Below, one piece after another: positions 32,529-41,292 of a DNA stretch of 64,000 bases; position 1 is the first letter of the stretch; every line of letters starts with the position of its first letter. This DNA is from JACCZR01 sp035296565 (GTDB lineage Bacteria; Actinomycetota; Thermoleophilia; Solirubrobacterales; Thermoleophilaceae). The position numbers and the translations under genes are program-made. The notes below the pieces were generated by a model. It was not told the DNA's origin. It ran no database searches and was given only the letters and a program-made list of their open reading frames with translations. Where the stretch lies: contig DATHAQ010000059.1 in assembly GCA_035296565.1 (NCBI GenBank), positions 41,782 to 105,781 of the forward strand, given 5' to 3'.

Positions 32529-33470
32529 ACAGCGGGCGCGGCCGGGCTCAGCCCGCGGCCGGTGGACCGGTTCGCCGCGCTCGGGCAACGGGAGCTCGAC
32601 GACGTCGAAGTCGTCGGGGATGACCGTCGCCTCGAACTCCGAGCGGGCCTCCTCGCGCACCTCCTGGACCGGGTAGCGCGCCGACAGGTGGGTCAGGGCG
32701 AGCATCTTCACCTCGGCCTCGGCGGCCAGCGCCGCAGCCCCCCGGGCGGTCGAATGGCGGGTCTCCGCCGCGCGCTCGGCGTCCTCGGAGATGAAGGTGG
32801 CCTCGTGCACCAAGAGGTCGGCCCGATGGGCCACCGCGACGACCAGCTCCGAGGGAGCGGTGTCGCCGGTCAGCACCAGCTTGCGTCCCTGCCGCGCGTG
32901 GCCGAGCACCTGATCGGGTGTGACGTCCCCGACTGCCTCGCCGCGCTGCAGGCGGCCGAAGTCGGGCCCCGGCTCGACACCCAGCTCCCGCGCCCGGGCC
33001 TCGTCGAAGCGGCCGGGCCGGCTGTCCTCGAGCAGCGCGTACCCCTGGGCCCGCACGCCGTGATCGACGTCGAAGGCCGCGATCCGGTAGCCGTCGCGCT
33101 CGAGCTCCTCCCCGTGATCGAGCTCGATCAGGCGCAGCTCGAACCCCGTGCCCCCGATCAGCGGCGCGAAGGTCTTGAACAGCCGCGAGAGCCCGGGCGG
33201 GCCGTGAATGGTCAGCGGGCGCTCGCGCCCGCGCAGGTTGAAGGTCTTGACCATCCCGGGCAGCCCCAGGACGTGGTCGGCGTGGAAGTGGGTGATGAAG
33301 ACGTCCTCGAGCTCGACCAGGCCGATCGAGCGGGTGAGCTGGCGCTGGGTGCCCTCCCCGCAGTCGAACAGCAGGCGCTCGCCTCCCCTGCGCACGAGCG
33401 TCGCGGGCAGCGAGCGGCGCGCCGAGGGCGCCGAGCCCGCGGTGCCGACGAAGAGGACGTCCAGATCCAT
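32526..33470 (-). CDS. rnz: ribonuclease Z
   Basis: RNase Z removes 3' trailers from tRNA precursors, needed here because the visible tRNA does not encode CCA. The 314-residue metallo-beta-lactamase protein has the HFHADH motif (61-66), GTAGSAPSARRS near the start, TFNLRGRERPLTIHGP, GDT near 220 and HEATF and HLSARY in the second half. The ATG at 33470 has a strong GGGAGGAAA Shine-Dalgarno sequence. It lies just upstream of the pyr operon promoter. Confidence 0.93.
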   Translation of the reverse strand: MDLDVLFVGTAGSAPSARRSLPATLVRRGGERLLFDCGEGTQRQLTRSIGLVELEDVFITHFHADHVLGLPGMVKTFNLRGRERPLTIHGPPGLSRLFKTFAPLIGGTGFELRLIELDHGEELERDGYRIAAFDVDHGVRAQGYALLEDSRPGRFDEARARELGVEPGPDFGRLQRGEAVGDVTPDQVLGHARQGRKLVLTGDTAPSELVVAVAHRADLLVHEATFISEDAERAAETRHSTARGAAALAAEAEVKMLALTHLSARYPVQEVREEARSEFEATVIPDDFDVVELPLPERGEPVHRPRAEPGRARC

Positions 33471-33496
33471 TGCGTCCGTTTCCTCCCGGCTCCGGC

Positions 33497-34225
33497 TCAG
33501 CTGGAGGTCCGACGGCGCAGGAAGCCGTGCGGGCTGTAGGTGGCTATGTGGCGCTCCCTGCGCGCGTCCAGCTCGAATTCGTGGGACTCGCCCAGGAAGT
33601 GCCCTACTGCGGCAAACGGGCCGGGCGACGTCCGCCCGCCCTTCGCCGGCGAGATCAGGTCGCCGACGCCGTCCTCCACGATCAGATAGCAGCCGGGCGC
33701 TACCAGCGGCGAGTAGCTGCGCAGGTCCTCGAGCACCACGTCGGCATCGTGGCTCGCGTCGTGTATCACCATCGCCCTCCCGCCGGCGCACAGCTCGCGC
33801 ACACGATCGATCACCGCGGGGTCTCGGGTGTCCCCGGTCACGGTGCTGATGCGCCGGTGCTCGGCCTGGAACGCCTCGTGGCTGTGGTCCACCGAGACCA
33901 CCCGCCCCTCCCCCCCGAGGAGATCGAGCAGGTGGGCGAAGAACAGCGCACTCCCCCCGTAGGCGCTGCCGAGCTCCAGGATCACGTCAGGCCGCGTCTC
34001 GTAGACGATCTCCTGGTAGACCCACGCGTCGAGGGGGTTCTTGAGGCTGCGCACCCCCATCCAGTGGGAATCGGCCGACAGGACGTCGCGGTAGTAGAAG
34101 ACCAGCCAGTCGCTGATCGCCATGCGCCAGGGCCGCGCGTACTCGGGCGGCATGAACCGCCGCCGCCAACGGATGTCCGAGAGCTCCTCTCGTACGCGGT
34201 CCCTCAGCTTCCGGAGTCGCGTCAT
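33497..34225 (-). CDS. cephalosporin hydroxylase (CmcI)-family protein
   Basis: A 242-residue protein of the CmcI/class I methyltransferase-like family, common in cell-surface sugar clusters. The AdoMet-type loop is ILELGSAYGGSALFFAHLL, followed by RVVSVDHSHEAFQAEH, MVIHDASHDADVVLEDL and YLIVEDGVGD. It probably methylates a sugar or hydroxylated metabolite; the substrate is unknown. The start is the ATG at 34225; a second ATG at 34240 is possible. The gene precedes rnz by 26 bases. Confidence 0.8.
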   Translation of the reverse strand: MTRLRKLRDRVREELSDIRWRRRFMPPEYARPWRMAISDWLVFYYRDVLSADSHWMGVRSLKNPLDAWVYQEIVYETRPDVILELGSAYGGSALFFAHLLDLLGGEGRVVSVDHSHEAFQAEHRRISTVTGDTRDPAVIDRVRELCAGGRAMVIHDASHDADVVLEDLRSYSPLVAPGCYLIVEDGVGDLISPAKGGRTSPGPFAAVGHFLGESHEFELDARRERHIATYSPHGFLRRRTSS

Positions 34226-34250
34226 CGGTCGCGCGAACATACGCGAGGGC

Positions 34251-34739
34251 TCAGTCCAGGTGGACCAGGGCGAAGTCCAGGTGCTCGCCATGAACCTCAA
34301 GCATGCCCATGGTGTGGCTCGGCGCCCGGCGGCGCTCGGTCGGACTACCGGGATTGAAGATCTGGAAGCCGACCTCCTCCTCATGGACGGGGAGGTGGGA
34401 GTGGCCGAAAATCACCGCCCCCGCTTCCGGGAACCGCCGCCACAGACGCCGCAGGCGGCCCTTCGCGGGCCCGGCGTCGTGAACCATCCCGATGCGGGCC
34501 GTCTCGGCTTCCACCACAAGCTCGAGAGGCAGCAGTCGCTGCAGGTCCGGTTCGTCCACGTTGCCCCGCACCGCCTTCAGAGGGGGACCGATGCCTTCCA
34601 GGTCTCTGAGGACCGAAGTCGTGATCACGTCGCCCAGGTGGAGAATCAGGTCGGCCGCGGCCAGCCGCTCCAGGCAGCCGGCCGGCAGCGCACGAGGGCC
34701 GCGGGGCATGTGGGTGTCCGAGATGATGGCGACCAGCAT
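34251..34739 (-). CDS. YfcE/MJ0936-family metallophosphoesterase
   Basis: A 162-residue calcineurin-like phosphoesterase. Metal motifs are in order: ISDTHMPRG (D, H), LHLGDVI (GD), VRGNVD (GN), VHDAG and FGHSHLPV (GHSH). The short size matches the YfcE group of phosphodiesterases. Cellular substrate unknown. It ends 25 bases before the CmcI-like gene on the same strand, with tRNA-Arg just upstream. Confidence 0.9.
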   Translation of the reverse strand: MLVAIISDTHMPRGPRALPAGCLERLAAADLILHLGDVITTSVLRDLEGIGPPLKAVRGNVDEPDLQRLLPLELVVEAETARIGMVHDAGPAKGRLRRLWRRFPEAGAVIFGHSHLPVHEEEVGFQIFNPGSPTERRRAPSHTMGMLEVHGEHLDFALVHLD

Positions 34740-34761
34740 CCGGGCTCGGCGCGCGGGTCAG

Positions 34762-34834
34762 CGCGCCCGGCAAGATTCGAACTTGCGGCCTTTCGCTCCG
34801 GAGGCGAACGCTCTATCCACTGAGCTACGGGCGC
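34762..34834 (-). tRNA. tRNA-Arg (CCG anticodon)
   Basis: A complete cloverleaf: acceptor GCGCCCG / CGGGCGC, D arm GCTC...GAGC, anticodon stem TTCGC / GCGAA with loop CTCCGGA (anticodon CCG, reading CGG), a 5-nt variable region, and T arm GCAAG-TTCGAAT-CTTGC. The discriminator is G and CCA is not encoded. A GC-rich inverted repeat (GGCGCGC / GCGCGCC, 34748-34767) overlaps the 3' end and may aid termination. Confidence 0.97.
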
Positions 34835-34895
34835 GGGAGGCCAAGGCTAAAGGACCGCCGGGCGCCGTTCGGCCCGCGCCGAACCGGCCTGCCGC

Positions 34896-35885
34896 TCAGC
34901 CGAATCGCGCGGCGTACCACGCCCAGGCCCGCCTCAAGCCTTCGTCCAGGTCGACTCGAGGCTGCCATCCGAGCTCCTCGCGAATGGCGGTCGAGTCCAG
35001 GAACTGGCGGTCGATCTCGCCTCGCGGCGGCCCCTCGCCCTGTACGTCGGGCTCGGCGTCCCGGGCCGCGGCCTGGATCAGGCGGCGGACGAGGTCGAGC
35101 ACCGAAACCGGAGTCCCCCAGCCGGCATTCCAGGCTCGGCCACGCAGGTCCTCGCGTGACAGGGAGGCCGCCACCGTGAGGTAGGCGTCCACCGCGTCCT
35201 CGACGTAGAGGTAGTCGCGCTCGGGGGTACCGTCGGAACGGATGATCGGCGCCTCGCCGGCCGTCAGGGCGCGCGCGGTGTCGGGAACCAGACGCGACCA
35301 GTTGAGGTCTCCGCCGCCGTAGACGTTCGCCAGCCGCGTCACCGCCACGGGCAGGTTGTAGGTGACGGCGTAGGAGCGGGCGAGCATGTCCGCGCAGGCT
35401 TTCGATACGTCGTAGGGGTAACGAGGCCGCAGCGGGAAGTCCTCGCGGTACGGAAGTTCGTCGTGCTCGCCGTAGGCCTTGTCCGAAGAGGCCACCACCA
35501 CCCCGTCGATCTCCGAGCCGACCACGCCGGTGGCTCGGCAGGCCTCGAGCAGCACGTAGGTGCCCCTGATGTTGGCCTCGAACGTGGACAGCGGTGAGCG
35601 GTTCGCAATGCCCACGAGCGTCTGGGCGGCCAGGTGGAACACAAAGCGCACCTCATGCTCGTTGAGGATCCGAAGGAGGCCCTCGTAGTCGGTGATGTCG
35701 GCGGCGACGACCGTGCAGCGCTCCTCGATCCCGTCCGCGCGAAAGCGCGACTCGGGCTCCACGTCGCGGCGCGGGGTGACGACCTTGGCCCCCTCGGCGA
35801 GGAGGCGCTCCGCCAGCCAGGAGCCGACGAAGCCCTGCGCGCCGGTGAGCAGCACCGAGGCGCCCGCGAAGTCGATCGGCCCCAA
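34896..35885 (-). CDS. NAD-dependent sugar-nucleotide epimerase/dehydratase
   Basis: A 329-residue extended SDR protein. It has the Rossmann loop TGAQGFVGSWL, the FHLAAQTLV strand, the VVASSDKAYGEH segment with the catalytic Ser region, and YPYDVSKACAD with the Tyr-x-x-x-Lys pair. The SDKAYG stretch and the RDYLYVEDAVDAY segment point to a CDP-glucose or GDP-mannose 4,6-dehydratase relative. It probably supplies a deoxysugar or modified hexose to the adjacent glycan genes. The start is taken as a TTG at 35885, shortly after the stop of the sulfatase-like gene; this start is uncertain. Confidence 0.82.
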   Translation of the reverse strand: MGPIDFAGASVLLTGAQGFVGSWLAERLLAEGAKVVTPRRDVEPESRFRADGIEERCTVVAADITDYEGLLRILNEHEVRFVFHLAAQTLVGIANRSPLSTFEANIRGTYVLLEACRATGVVGSEIDGVVVASSDKAYGEHDELPYREDFPLRPRYPYDVSKACADMLARSYAVTYNLPVAVTRLANVYGGGDLNWSRLVPDTARALTAGEAPIIRSDGTPERDYLYVEDAVDAYLTVAASLSREDLRGRAWNAGWGTPVSVLDLVRRLIQAAARDAEPDVQGEGPPRGEIDRQFLDSTAIREELGWQPRVDLDEGLRRAWAWYAARFG

Positions 35886-35896
35886 GGCGCGGTCGG

Positions 35897-36781
35897 CTAG
35901 GGGACGAGGCCCTCGACGTAGGGCACCTCGAGCACCTTCTCGTGGGCGATCGGCCCGTGCCCGAAGAAGCGGTCCTCGCCGAACAGCTCTCCGTGGTCGG
36001 ACGTGACGATCACCCAGGTGTTGGAGGGCAGCAGATCGAACAGACGCGCGAAGACGGAGTCGAGGTAGCCCACCGCGTCGATCTGGCGCGCGTGGAGCTC
36101 GCGCAGCGCGGCCTGGTCGAAGAACTCCGGCGCGTCGGGACCCTCGGCGTCGTCGAGGCGCTTGAAGACGCCGTGCACGCCGTGGATGTGGGGCCACTCG
36201 GAGGGATCCTCGCCGGGTTGCGCATAGGGGTAGTGGGTCTCCCCCACGTTCAGCAGGTAGAAGGAGGGCCGGTCCTCGAGGCTCATCCCCCCGAGCATCG
36301 CCGCCATGTCGTTGTGCTGGGGCATCAGCCGATAGGAGTCGAAGTCGCGGTTGATCGCCGTGTGCTCGTTGAGGACCGGCATTGAGACCATCGCGTGGGT
36401 CGAGTAGCCGAGCGTGTGCTTGAGGTAGCTTGGCACGAACATCGAGGGGAGCAGCTTGCGGAACTCGATCCCCTCGACGCCCAGGCGCTCGCTGTAGCGA
36501 AGGAAGTCCTGCTTGTAGTACTCCGAGGCATATACCTCGGGCGGGTTCGTGTGGGGCAGCAGCCCCATGAGGAGGTTGTAGTGCGAGGGCGCCGTCCAGG
36601 TCGCGTAGCTCCAGCGACGCTCGACCGCGCCGAGCGCGCTCAGCGCCGAGGGCGACGCCTGCACCCACGAGTCGTAGCGCAGGCTGTCGAGGATGACCAC
36701 GACCAGGTTTCGGGCGCCGGGCGGGGGCTCGGGGCGGGGGTCCGGCGCGCCCGTCGGCCTCTGTCGAATACGCGGCCTCAT
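35897..36781 (-). CDS. sulfatase/phosphoglycerol-transferase superfamily protein
   Basis: A 294-residue alkaline-phosphatase-superfamily protein. It has the N-terminal metal strand VVVILDSLRYDSW, a nucleophile segment YATWTAPSHYNLLMG where the Thr in TWTAPSH should be catalytic (no sulfatase Cys), and the metal motif VTSDHGELFGE. It is short for the family (usually 350-550) and ends soon after the metal motif, so the C-terminal subdomain is missing. No signal peptide is visible. It probably transfers or removes a charged group on a polysaccharide. It is divergent from another member of the superfamily, with only 38 bases between. Confidence 0.75.
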   Translation of the reverse strand: MRPRIRQRPTGAPDPRPEPPPGARNLVVVILDSLRYDSWVQASPSALSALGAVERRWSYATWTAPSHYNLLMGLLPHTNPPEVYASEYYKQDFLRYSERLGVEGIEFRKLLPSMFVPSYLKHTLGYSTHAMVSMPVLNEHTAINRDFDSYRLMPQHNDMAAMLGGMSLEDRPSFYLLNVGETHYPYAQPGEDPSEWPHIHGVHGVFKRLDDAEGPDAPEFFDQAALRELHARQIDAVGYLDSVFARLFDLLPSNTWVIVTSDHGELFGEDRFFGHGPIAHEKVLEVPYVEGLVP

Positions 36782-36791
36782 CGGCGGCGTA

Positions 36792-36813
36792 AGGGTAGTT
36801 GCGCGCGTAAGCT
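36792..36813. promoter_or_regulatory. interlocked divergent promoters
   Basis: Minus-strand TACCCT (36797-36792) lies 10 nt before the ATG at 36781. Plus-strand TAAGCT (36808-36813) lies 6 nt before the GTG at 36820. Both fit the leaderless-type TANNNT pattern and are only 10 bases apart, so the two sulfatase-like genes may be co-regulated. Confidence 0.5.
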
Positions 36814-36819
36814 CCCCTC

Positions 36820-38202
36820 GTGCCGCGAAACGTGGTCCTCCTGGTGTTCGACACCGTCCGGGTCGACGCTCTGGAGCCATACGGGGCACCCGCCGGCGCC
36901 TCGCCCGCGATCGCCGACCTGGCCCGCTCGGGGCGGGCCGTGGCCGATGTCTTCTCCACCGCCTGCTGGACCCTGCCCGCGCACGCCTCGCTGTTCAGCG
37001 GGCGCCTACCCCGCGCGCTGGGACTGGGCCAGGCGCCGGGCGGCAGCCCGCACGGCGCCCGCCCCGTGCTGGAGGCCCAGCGCGAGCGGCTGCTGCCCGA
37101 GGTCCTGCGACGCGCTGGCTGGGACACGCGTGGCTTGAGCGCGAATGTGTGGGTCGGAGAGGCTTCGGGCTTCTCCACCGGGTTCGAGATCTTCGAGGAG
37201 CTCGAGACCGGGCGCCGCCAGGAGCAGGTCGAGCGCGGAGACCTGCGCGCTCGCGGAGTCTGGGCCCTGGAGGGCCTGCGCGCCCGCGCCGACGACGGCG
37301 CAGCAGCAGCCGAGCGGGTGCTCGCCCGCTGGCTCGACGAGCGTGACGACCGGCCGTTCTTCTGGTTCGTGAACCTGGTGGAGGCTCATTCGCCCTACCT
37401 GCCGCCCAAGCCGTACAACGACCTCGGCCCCCGCCACCGCATCAAGGCCGCCGGCGAGGCCCGGCGCCACCTCTCGCTCAGCGCGATCTGGAAGTCCTGC
37501 CTGTCCGACCTCGCGGTGCCCGAGGAAGCCCTGCAGCGCATGCGTCATCTCTACGCGCGCTCGGTTCTGCTCATGGACGACTGGCTCGAACGCCTGCTCG
37601 GCCGCCTCGATGAGGCCGGCGAGCTGGACGAGACGCTGGTGGTCGTGACCTCCGATCACGGGGAGAACTTCGGGGAAGGGGGCCTGCTGGCCCATGCCTT
37701 CTCGCTCGACGACCGGCTCATCCGCCTGCCCTTCGTGGTGAGCGACCCCGCCTTCGACGCCGGCGAGGGGCCGGTCAGCCTCGCCGACGTGCCGGCTCTG
37801 CTGGCCGAGCACCTGGGGGTGGCGGAGCATCCGTGGACCCAGCGGCCCGGCCCGGACGGTCTCGCGGCCGCCCAGTGGGACTTCATCGAGGCCGACGACC
37901 CGCGGGCGGACGTCGCCACCGAAGCGTGGGGGCTCGACGAGCACGAGCGGGCGAAGCTCTCGACGCCGCTGACCTGCGTCACCGACGGCGAGCGCAAGCT
38001 GATGGCCCGCGGCGAGGCCATCGAGCTCTACGAGCTCGAGGCCGATCCCCTGGAGACCGATCCCCGGCCCGGCGGCGACACGCCGCTGCGGGAAGCACTC
38101 GACCACCCCGACCTGTGGGCGACCGCGAGCCCGGAGCGCGTCGGTCCAGGGGCCGAGACCGAGGAGATCGAGCGGCGGATGAAGCTGCTCGGGTACATGT
38201 AG
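36820..38202 (+). CDS. sulfatase-superfamily protein
   Basis: A 460-residue alkaline-phosphatase-superfamily protein related to arylsulfatases and LtaS-type enzymes. The first strand is VVLLVFDTVRVDALEPYG, the nucleophile region STACWTLPAHASLFSG, where the Thr in WTLPAH is likely catalytic, and the second metal site is VVVTSDHGENFGEGG. No signal peptide or membrane anchor is visible, so it may act in the cytoplasm on a nucleotide- or lipid-linked sugar. The GTG at 36820 has TAAGCT 6 nt before it. The flippase gene follows after two bases. Confidence 0.85.
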   Translation: MPRNVVLLVFDTVRVDALEPYGAPAGASPAIADLARSGRAVADVFSTACWTLPAHASLFSGRLPRALGLGQAPGGSPHGARPVLEAQRERLLPEVLRRAGWDTRGLSANVWVGEASGFSTGFEIFEELETGRRQEQVERGDLRARGVWALEGLRARADDGAAAAERVLARWLDERDDRPFFWFVNLVEAHSPYLPPKPYNDLGPRHRIKAAGEARRHLSLSAIWKSCLSDLAVPEEALQRMRHLYARSVLLMDDWLERLLGRLDEAGELDETLVVVTSDHGENFGEGGLLAHAFSLDDRLIRLPFVVSDPAFDAGEGPVSLADVPALLAEHLGVAEHPWTQRPGPDGLAAAQWDFIEADDPRADVATEAWGLDEHERAKLSTPLTCVTDGERKLMARGEAIELYELEADPLETDPRPGGDTPLREALDHPDLWATASPERVGPGAETEEIERRMKLLGYM

Positions 38203-38204
38203 CC

Positions 38205-39716
38205 GTGGCCGAGGACACGTTCGGCGTCGAGCGCGCCGAGGCGCGCGGCATCGAACTGGGGGGCCGCAGCCTTCGCGAGCACACCGCGCGTGGAGGCATC
38301 GTCAACGTGGCCTTCTTCTCGGTGCTGGCGAGCATCGGGCTGGGCCGCCGCTTCCTCGTCGCGATCTTCCTGACGGCCTCCGAGTACGGGCTGTGGGGCC
38401 TGATCTATGTGGCCGTGGTGACGGTGCTGTGGCTGAAGGACGTGGGCATCTCCGACAAGTTCATCCAGCAGGAGGAGCTCGACCAGGAGGAGGCTTTTCA
38501 GAAAGCCTTCACGCTCAACCTCTTCTGGACGCTGCTTTTCGCCTTTCTTGTGGCGGCGCTGGGGCCCGTCTTCGCCCTCCTGTACGGCCAGCCGGAGATC
38601 ATCGTGCCGGTCGGCGTGATGGCGATCGGAGTGCTGCTGACCGCCTTCTCGGCTCCCACGTGGGTCCTCCATCGCCAGATGCGGTTCTTCCGCGAGCGGG
38701 CACTTCTGGCCATCGAGCCTGTCCTGGGCTTTGCCGTCACCATAGGGCTGGCCGCTGCCGGAGCCGGCCACTGGGCGCTGGTGATCGGCTTCGTGGCCGG
38801 CACCGGCGCCACCGCCATCGCGGCGGTGCTCGCCTCCCCCTACCGGCTGCGGATCCGGCTGGATCGCGGCACGCTGAAGCGATACTTCACGTTCTCCTGG
38901 CCGCTCCTGGTGGCAAGCACCAGCGGCCTCGTCGTGGTTCAGACCGCCACGATCCTCGGTGAGAAGACAGCGGGTCTGGCCGGCCTCGGGGCGATCGGGC
39001 TGGTGGGTTCGATCACCGCATTCGCCGACCGGGTCGACCAGCTCCTGACGCAGACGCTGTACCCCGCGGTATGCGCGGTGAGGGAGCGGCTCGACCTGCT
39101 CTTCGAGTCCTTCTCGAAGTCCAACCGCCTGGCCCTGATCTGGGGCATGCCCTTCGGCTTCGGGCTGGCGCTGTTCGCCCAGGACATCGTGGACCACGTG
39201 CTCGGCAGCAAGTGGCAGGTCGCCGTCGGATTGCTGCAGGTGTTCGGCGTGGTGACCGCCTTCAAGCAGGTGGCCTTCAACTGGACCGCCTACTTCCGGG
39301 CGCTGGATCACACCCGCCCGCTGGCCGTCAGCGGAGCGGTCTCGGTGGTCACCTTCTTGGCTCTCGGGATCCCCGGCATGCTGCTGTACGGCCTGACGGG
39401 GTTCGCGGTCGCGGCGGCCGCCGCGGAGGCGATGGCGCTCGCCACCCGCACGTATTACCTCGGCCGCCTGTTCTCCGGGTTCAGCGTGATCCGCCACTGT
39501 GCGCGAGCCGTGGCCCCCACCCTGCCCGCGGTGGCGGCGGTACTCGCGCTGCGCGCCCTCGACCCCGGCGACCACACCGATGCCATGACCGTGGTGGAGG
39601 TGCTGCTGTTCGTCGGGCTGAACGCGGCCACCGTATGGCTGACCGAGCGGCCGCTCATGCGCGAGCTCTTCGGGTACCTCCGACGCGCCGCGCCGAGTCG
39701 GGTGCGCGCGGCCTGA
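38205..39716 (+). CDS. Wzx-type oligosaccharide flippase (MOP superfamily)
   Basis: A 503-residue integral membrane protein with about 12-14 hydrophobic segments starting near residue 35 (NVAFFSVLASIGLGRRFLV). The pattern of an early amphipathic helix, GISDKFIQQEELDQEEAFQK between helices and a pore-lining TLYPAV segment fits the polysaccharide-synthesis exporters that flip lipid-linked oligosaccharides across the membrane. The GTG at 38205 follows the sulfatase stop by two bases, so the genes are co-transcribed; the next methyltransferase gene overlaps its stop by one base. Substrate unknown. Confidence 0.85.
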   Translation: MAEDTFGVERAEARGIELGGRSLREHTARGGIVNVAFFSVLASIGLGRRFLVAIFLTASEYGLWGLIYVAVVTVLWLKDVGISDKFIQQEELDQEEAFQKAFTLNLFWTLLFAFLVAALGPVFALLYGQPEIIVPVGVMAIGVLLTAFSAPTWVLHRQMRFFRERALLAIEPVLGFAVTIGLAAAGAGHWALVIGFVAGTGATAIAAVLASPYRLRIRLDRGTLKRYFTFSWPLLVASTSGLVVVQTATILGEKTAGLAGLGAIGLVGSITAFADRVDQLLTQTLYPAVCAVRERLDLLFESFSKSNRLALIWGMPFGFGLALFAQDIVDHVLGSKWQVAVGLLQVFGVVTAFKQVAFNWTAYFRALDHTRPLAVSGAVSVVTFLALGIPGMLLYGLTGFAVAAAAAEAMALATRTYYLGRLFSGFSVIRHCARAVAPTLPAVAAVLALRALDPGDHTDAMTVVEVLLFVGLNAATVWLTERPLMRELFGYLRRAAPSRVRAA

Positions 39717-40525
39717 TGCACGAGAGCTTGGCCGCCGAGGTGGCGGCGTTGCAGTGGTACCACACGATGGAGCTGGCCCCGGGGGTCCTCACTCCGGGGT
39801 GGCTCGACACCCGGCCGGTGGCCAGGGAGGTGCCCCTCCCCTCTTCGCTCAGCGACATGCGCTGCCTGGACGTGGCCACGTTCAACGGGTTCTGGGCGTT
39901 CGAGATGGAGCGGCGCGGTGCGGCCGAGGTCGTGGCGGTCGACGTGCTCGACCCCGCCCGCTGGGACTGGCCTGCCGGAAGCGAGCCGGAGGTCAGGGAG
40001 GCCATCGGCGAGCGGCACGCCGGCGGGCGCGGCTTCGAGATCGCAAGGCGCGAGTTGGGCTCTGCCGTCGAGCGGGTGGAGCGAAGCGTCTACGACCTCG
40101 ACCCAGCCCAGGACGGGGCCTTCGACGTCGTCTACCTGGGCAGCCTGCTGGTGCACCTGCGCGACCCGGTGCGCGCGCTCGAGCGGATCCGCTCGGTCTG
40201 CCGCGGGACCCTAGTGGTGGTCGACGGGATCGACCTCCCCCTCTCCCTCCTGCTACCACGGGTGCCGGTCGCCCGCTTCGACGGCCGAGCGCGCCCGTGG
40301 TGGTGGTACCCCAACAGCGCCGGCCTGGCGCGGCTGGTCGAGTCCGGGGGCTTCCAGGTGGCGGGCAGGCCGCGACGAGTGTTCATGCCGCGCGGTCCCG
40401 GGCAGCCGCCGGTGAGCCCGGACCCCGGGGTGCTGCTCTCGCGAGAGGGCCGCCGGGCGCTCGTGGCCGCCCGCCTGGGCGACCCTCACGCAGCCTTCAG
40501 CGCCCGACCGCGACCCGGGCTCTGA
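39716..40525 (+). CDS. class I SAM-dependent methyltransferase (DUF1698-like)
   Basis: A 269-residue methyltransferase with the AdoMet-binding stretch MRCLDVATFNGFWAFEMERR, the AVDVLDP acidic strand and DVVYLGSLLVHLRDPVRALE. It is clearly paralogous to the gene at 43833: both start with WYHT, share CLDVATFNGFWAFEMERR or VLDVGTFDGFWAFEMERR, and have the LLVHLRDP or VLIHLRDP helix. Such proteins often methylate sugars in surface-glycan clusters. The ATG overlaps the flippase stop (TGATG). Its 3' end overlaps the convergent methyltransferase by 29 bp. Confidence 0.82.
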   Translation: MHESLAAEVAALQWYHTMELAPGVLTPGWLDTRPVAREVPLPSSLSDMRCLDVATFNGFWAFEMERRGAAEVVAVDVLDPARWDWPAGSEPEVREAIGERHAGGRGFEIARRELGSAVERVERSVYDLDPAQDGAFDVVYLGSLLVHLRDPVRALERIRSVCRGTLVVVDGIDLPLSLLLPRVPVARFDGRARPWWWYPNSAGLARLVESGGFQVAGRPRRVFMPRGPGQPPVSPDPGVLLSREGRRALVAARLGDPHAAFSARPRPGL

Positions 40526-41252
40526 GACGGCCGAGGGCGAGCCGGGCGCGGCCTCCGAGACGGTCGGGCAGGCGCGCGCGCTCGCTGCGGTAGGCCACCA
40601 GGTGCGAGCGCCCGTGCAGCAGCCGGTAGCGCAGCACTCCGCGGCTCGAGGCCCGGCGCAGGATCGGCTCGACAGGCAGCTCATGGTGGATCTCCTGGTC
40701 ACCCTCCTCGGCCTCGAGGAGGTTGACCATGACCAAACGGGCGCGGCTCTCGATCTCGGCCAGGAAGGCGAACGGGTCCTCGACATGCTCGATCACGTCG
40801 AACGCAAAGGCCGCGTCGAAGCCCCCCGGCACATCGACGTCGAGGTCGTGGACCGGCGCCTGAAGGCCACGCCGGCCCAGCCGCCAGCGCAGGTAGTCGG
40901 TGCTGGGGTTGGCGAAGTCCGCGAACTCGACGCGGAATCCCGCCTCGATCAGCGCGAGGCCGTCCGAGCCTATGCCGCAGCCGTAGTCGAGCACCCGCGC
41001 CCCCGCGGGGAGCAGGGACGCCAGCTCCCGTAGGTAGGGCAGCTTCGTCCCGGTCATCGCGAACGCTGTGAGGTTGTAGAGGTAACCGCGAGAGCTGCGA
41101 TAGAAGCGCTGCTCGTCGCCGCACGCCGCGAACTCCTCGGCGAGCGTGCGCTGGTAGGCCTGCAGGCGGCCGAGGTCGAAGCCCTCGCCGAGATAGTCCC
41201 GCAACTCCCGCTCCTCACGAGCGGGGTCGCAGGCCACGCCGATCCGCGTCAC
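40497..41252 (-). CDS. class I SAM-dependent methyltransferase
   Basis: A 251-residue methyltransferase with VLDYGCGIGSDGLALIEAGF (motif I), an acidic residue in FADFANPS and DAAFAFDVIEHVEDPFAFL (motif IV). The C-terminal 60 residues form a basic helical extension. The GTG at 41252 has TAGCTT 7 nt upstream. It is divergent from the GT2 gene at 41293, with mirrored promoter sequences. Substrate unknown; a glycan or lipid carrier is likely from context. Confidence 0.82.
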   Translation of the reverse strand: MTRIGVACDPAREERELRDYLGEGFDLGRLQAYQRTLAEEFAACGDEQRFYRSSRGYLYNLTAFAMTGTKLPYLRELASLLPAGARVLDYGCGIGSDGLALIEAGFRVEFADFANPSTDYLRWRLGRRGLQAPVHDLDVDVPGGFDAAFAFDVIEHVEDPFAFLAEIESRARLVMVNLLEAEEGDQEIHHELPVEPILRRASSRGVLRYRLLHGRSHLVAYRSERARLPDRLGGRARLALGRLRARVAVGR

Positions 41253-41259
41253 CGCCCGC

Positions 41260-41285
41260 AAGCTAGCGCGGGGGCTTGCTAGCTT
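41260..41285. promoter_or_regulatory. mirrored leaderless-type promoters
   Basis: TAGCTT occurs on both strands, at 41265-41260 (minus) and 41280-41285 (plus), each exactly 7 nt before a start codon (GTG 41252, ATG 41293). The whole gap is a near palindrome (CAAGCTAGC / GCTAGCTT), so a shared regulator could bind here. Confidence 0.55.
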
Positions 41286-41292
41286 CGCCGCG

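Noticed and set aside
36781..37178. Extension of the epimerase frame upstream through the sulfatase-like gene
   Set aside because: The long minus-strand frame is open by composition only; the sulfatase-like protein in another frame has real motifs, and the epimerase family starts near 35885.
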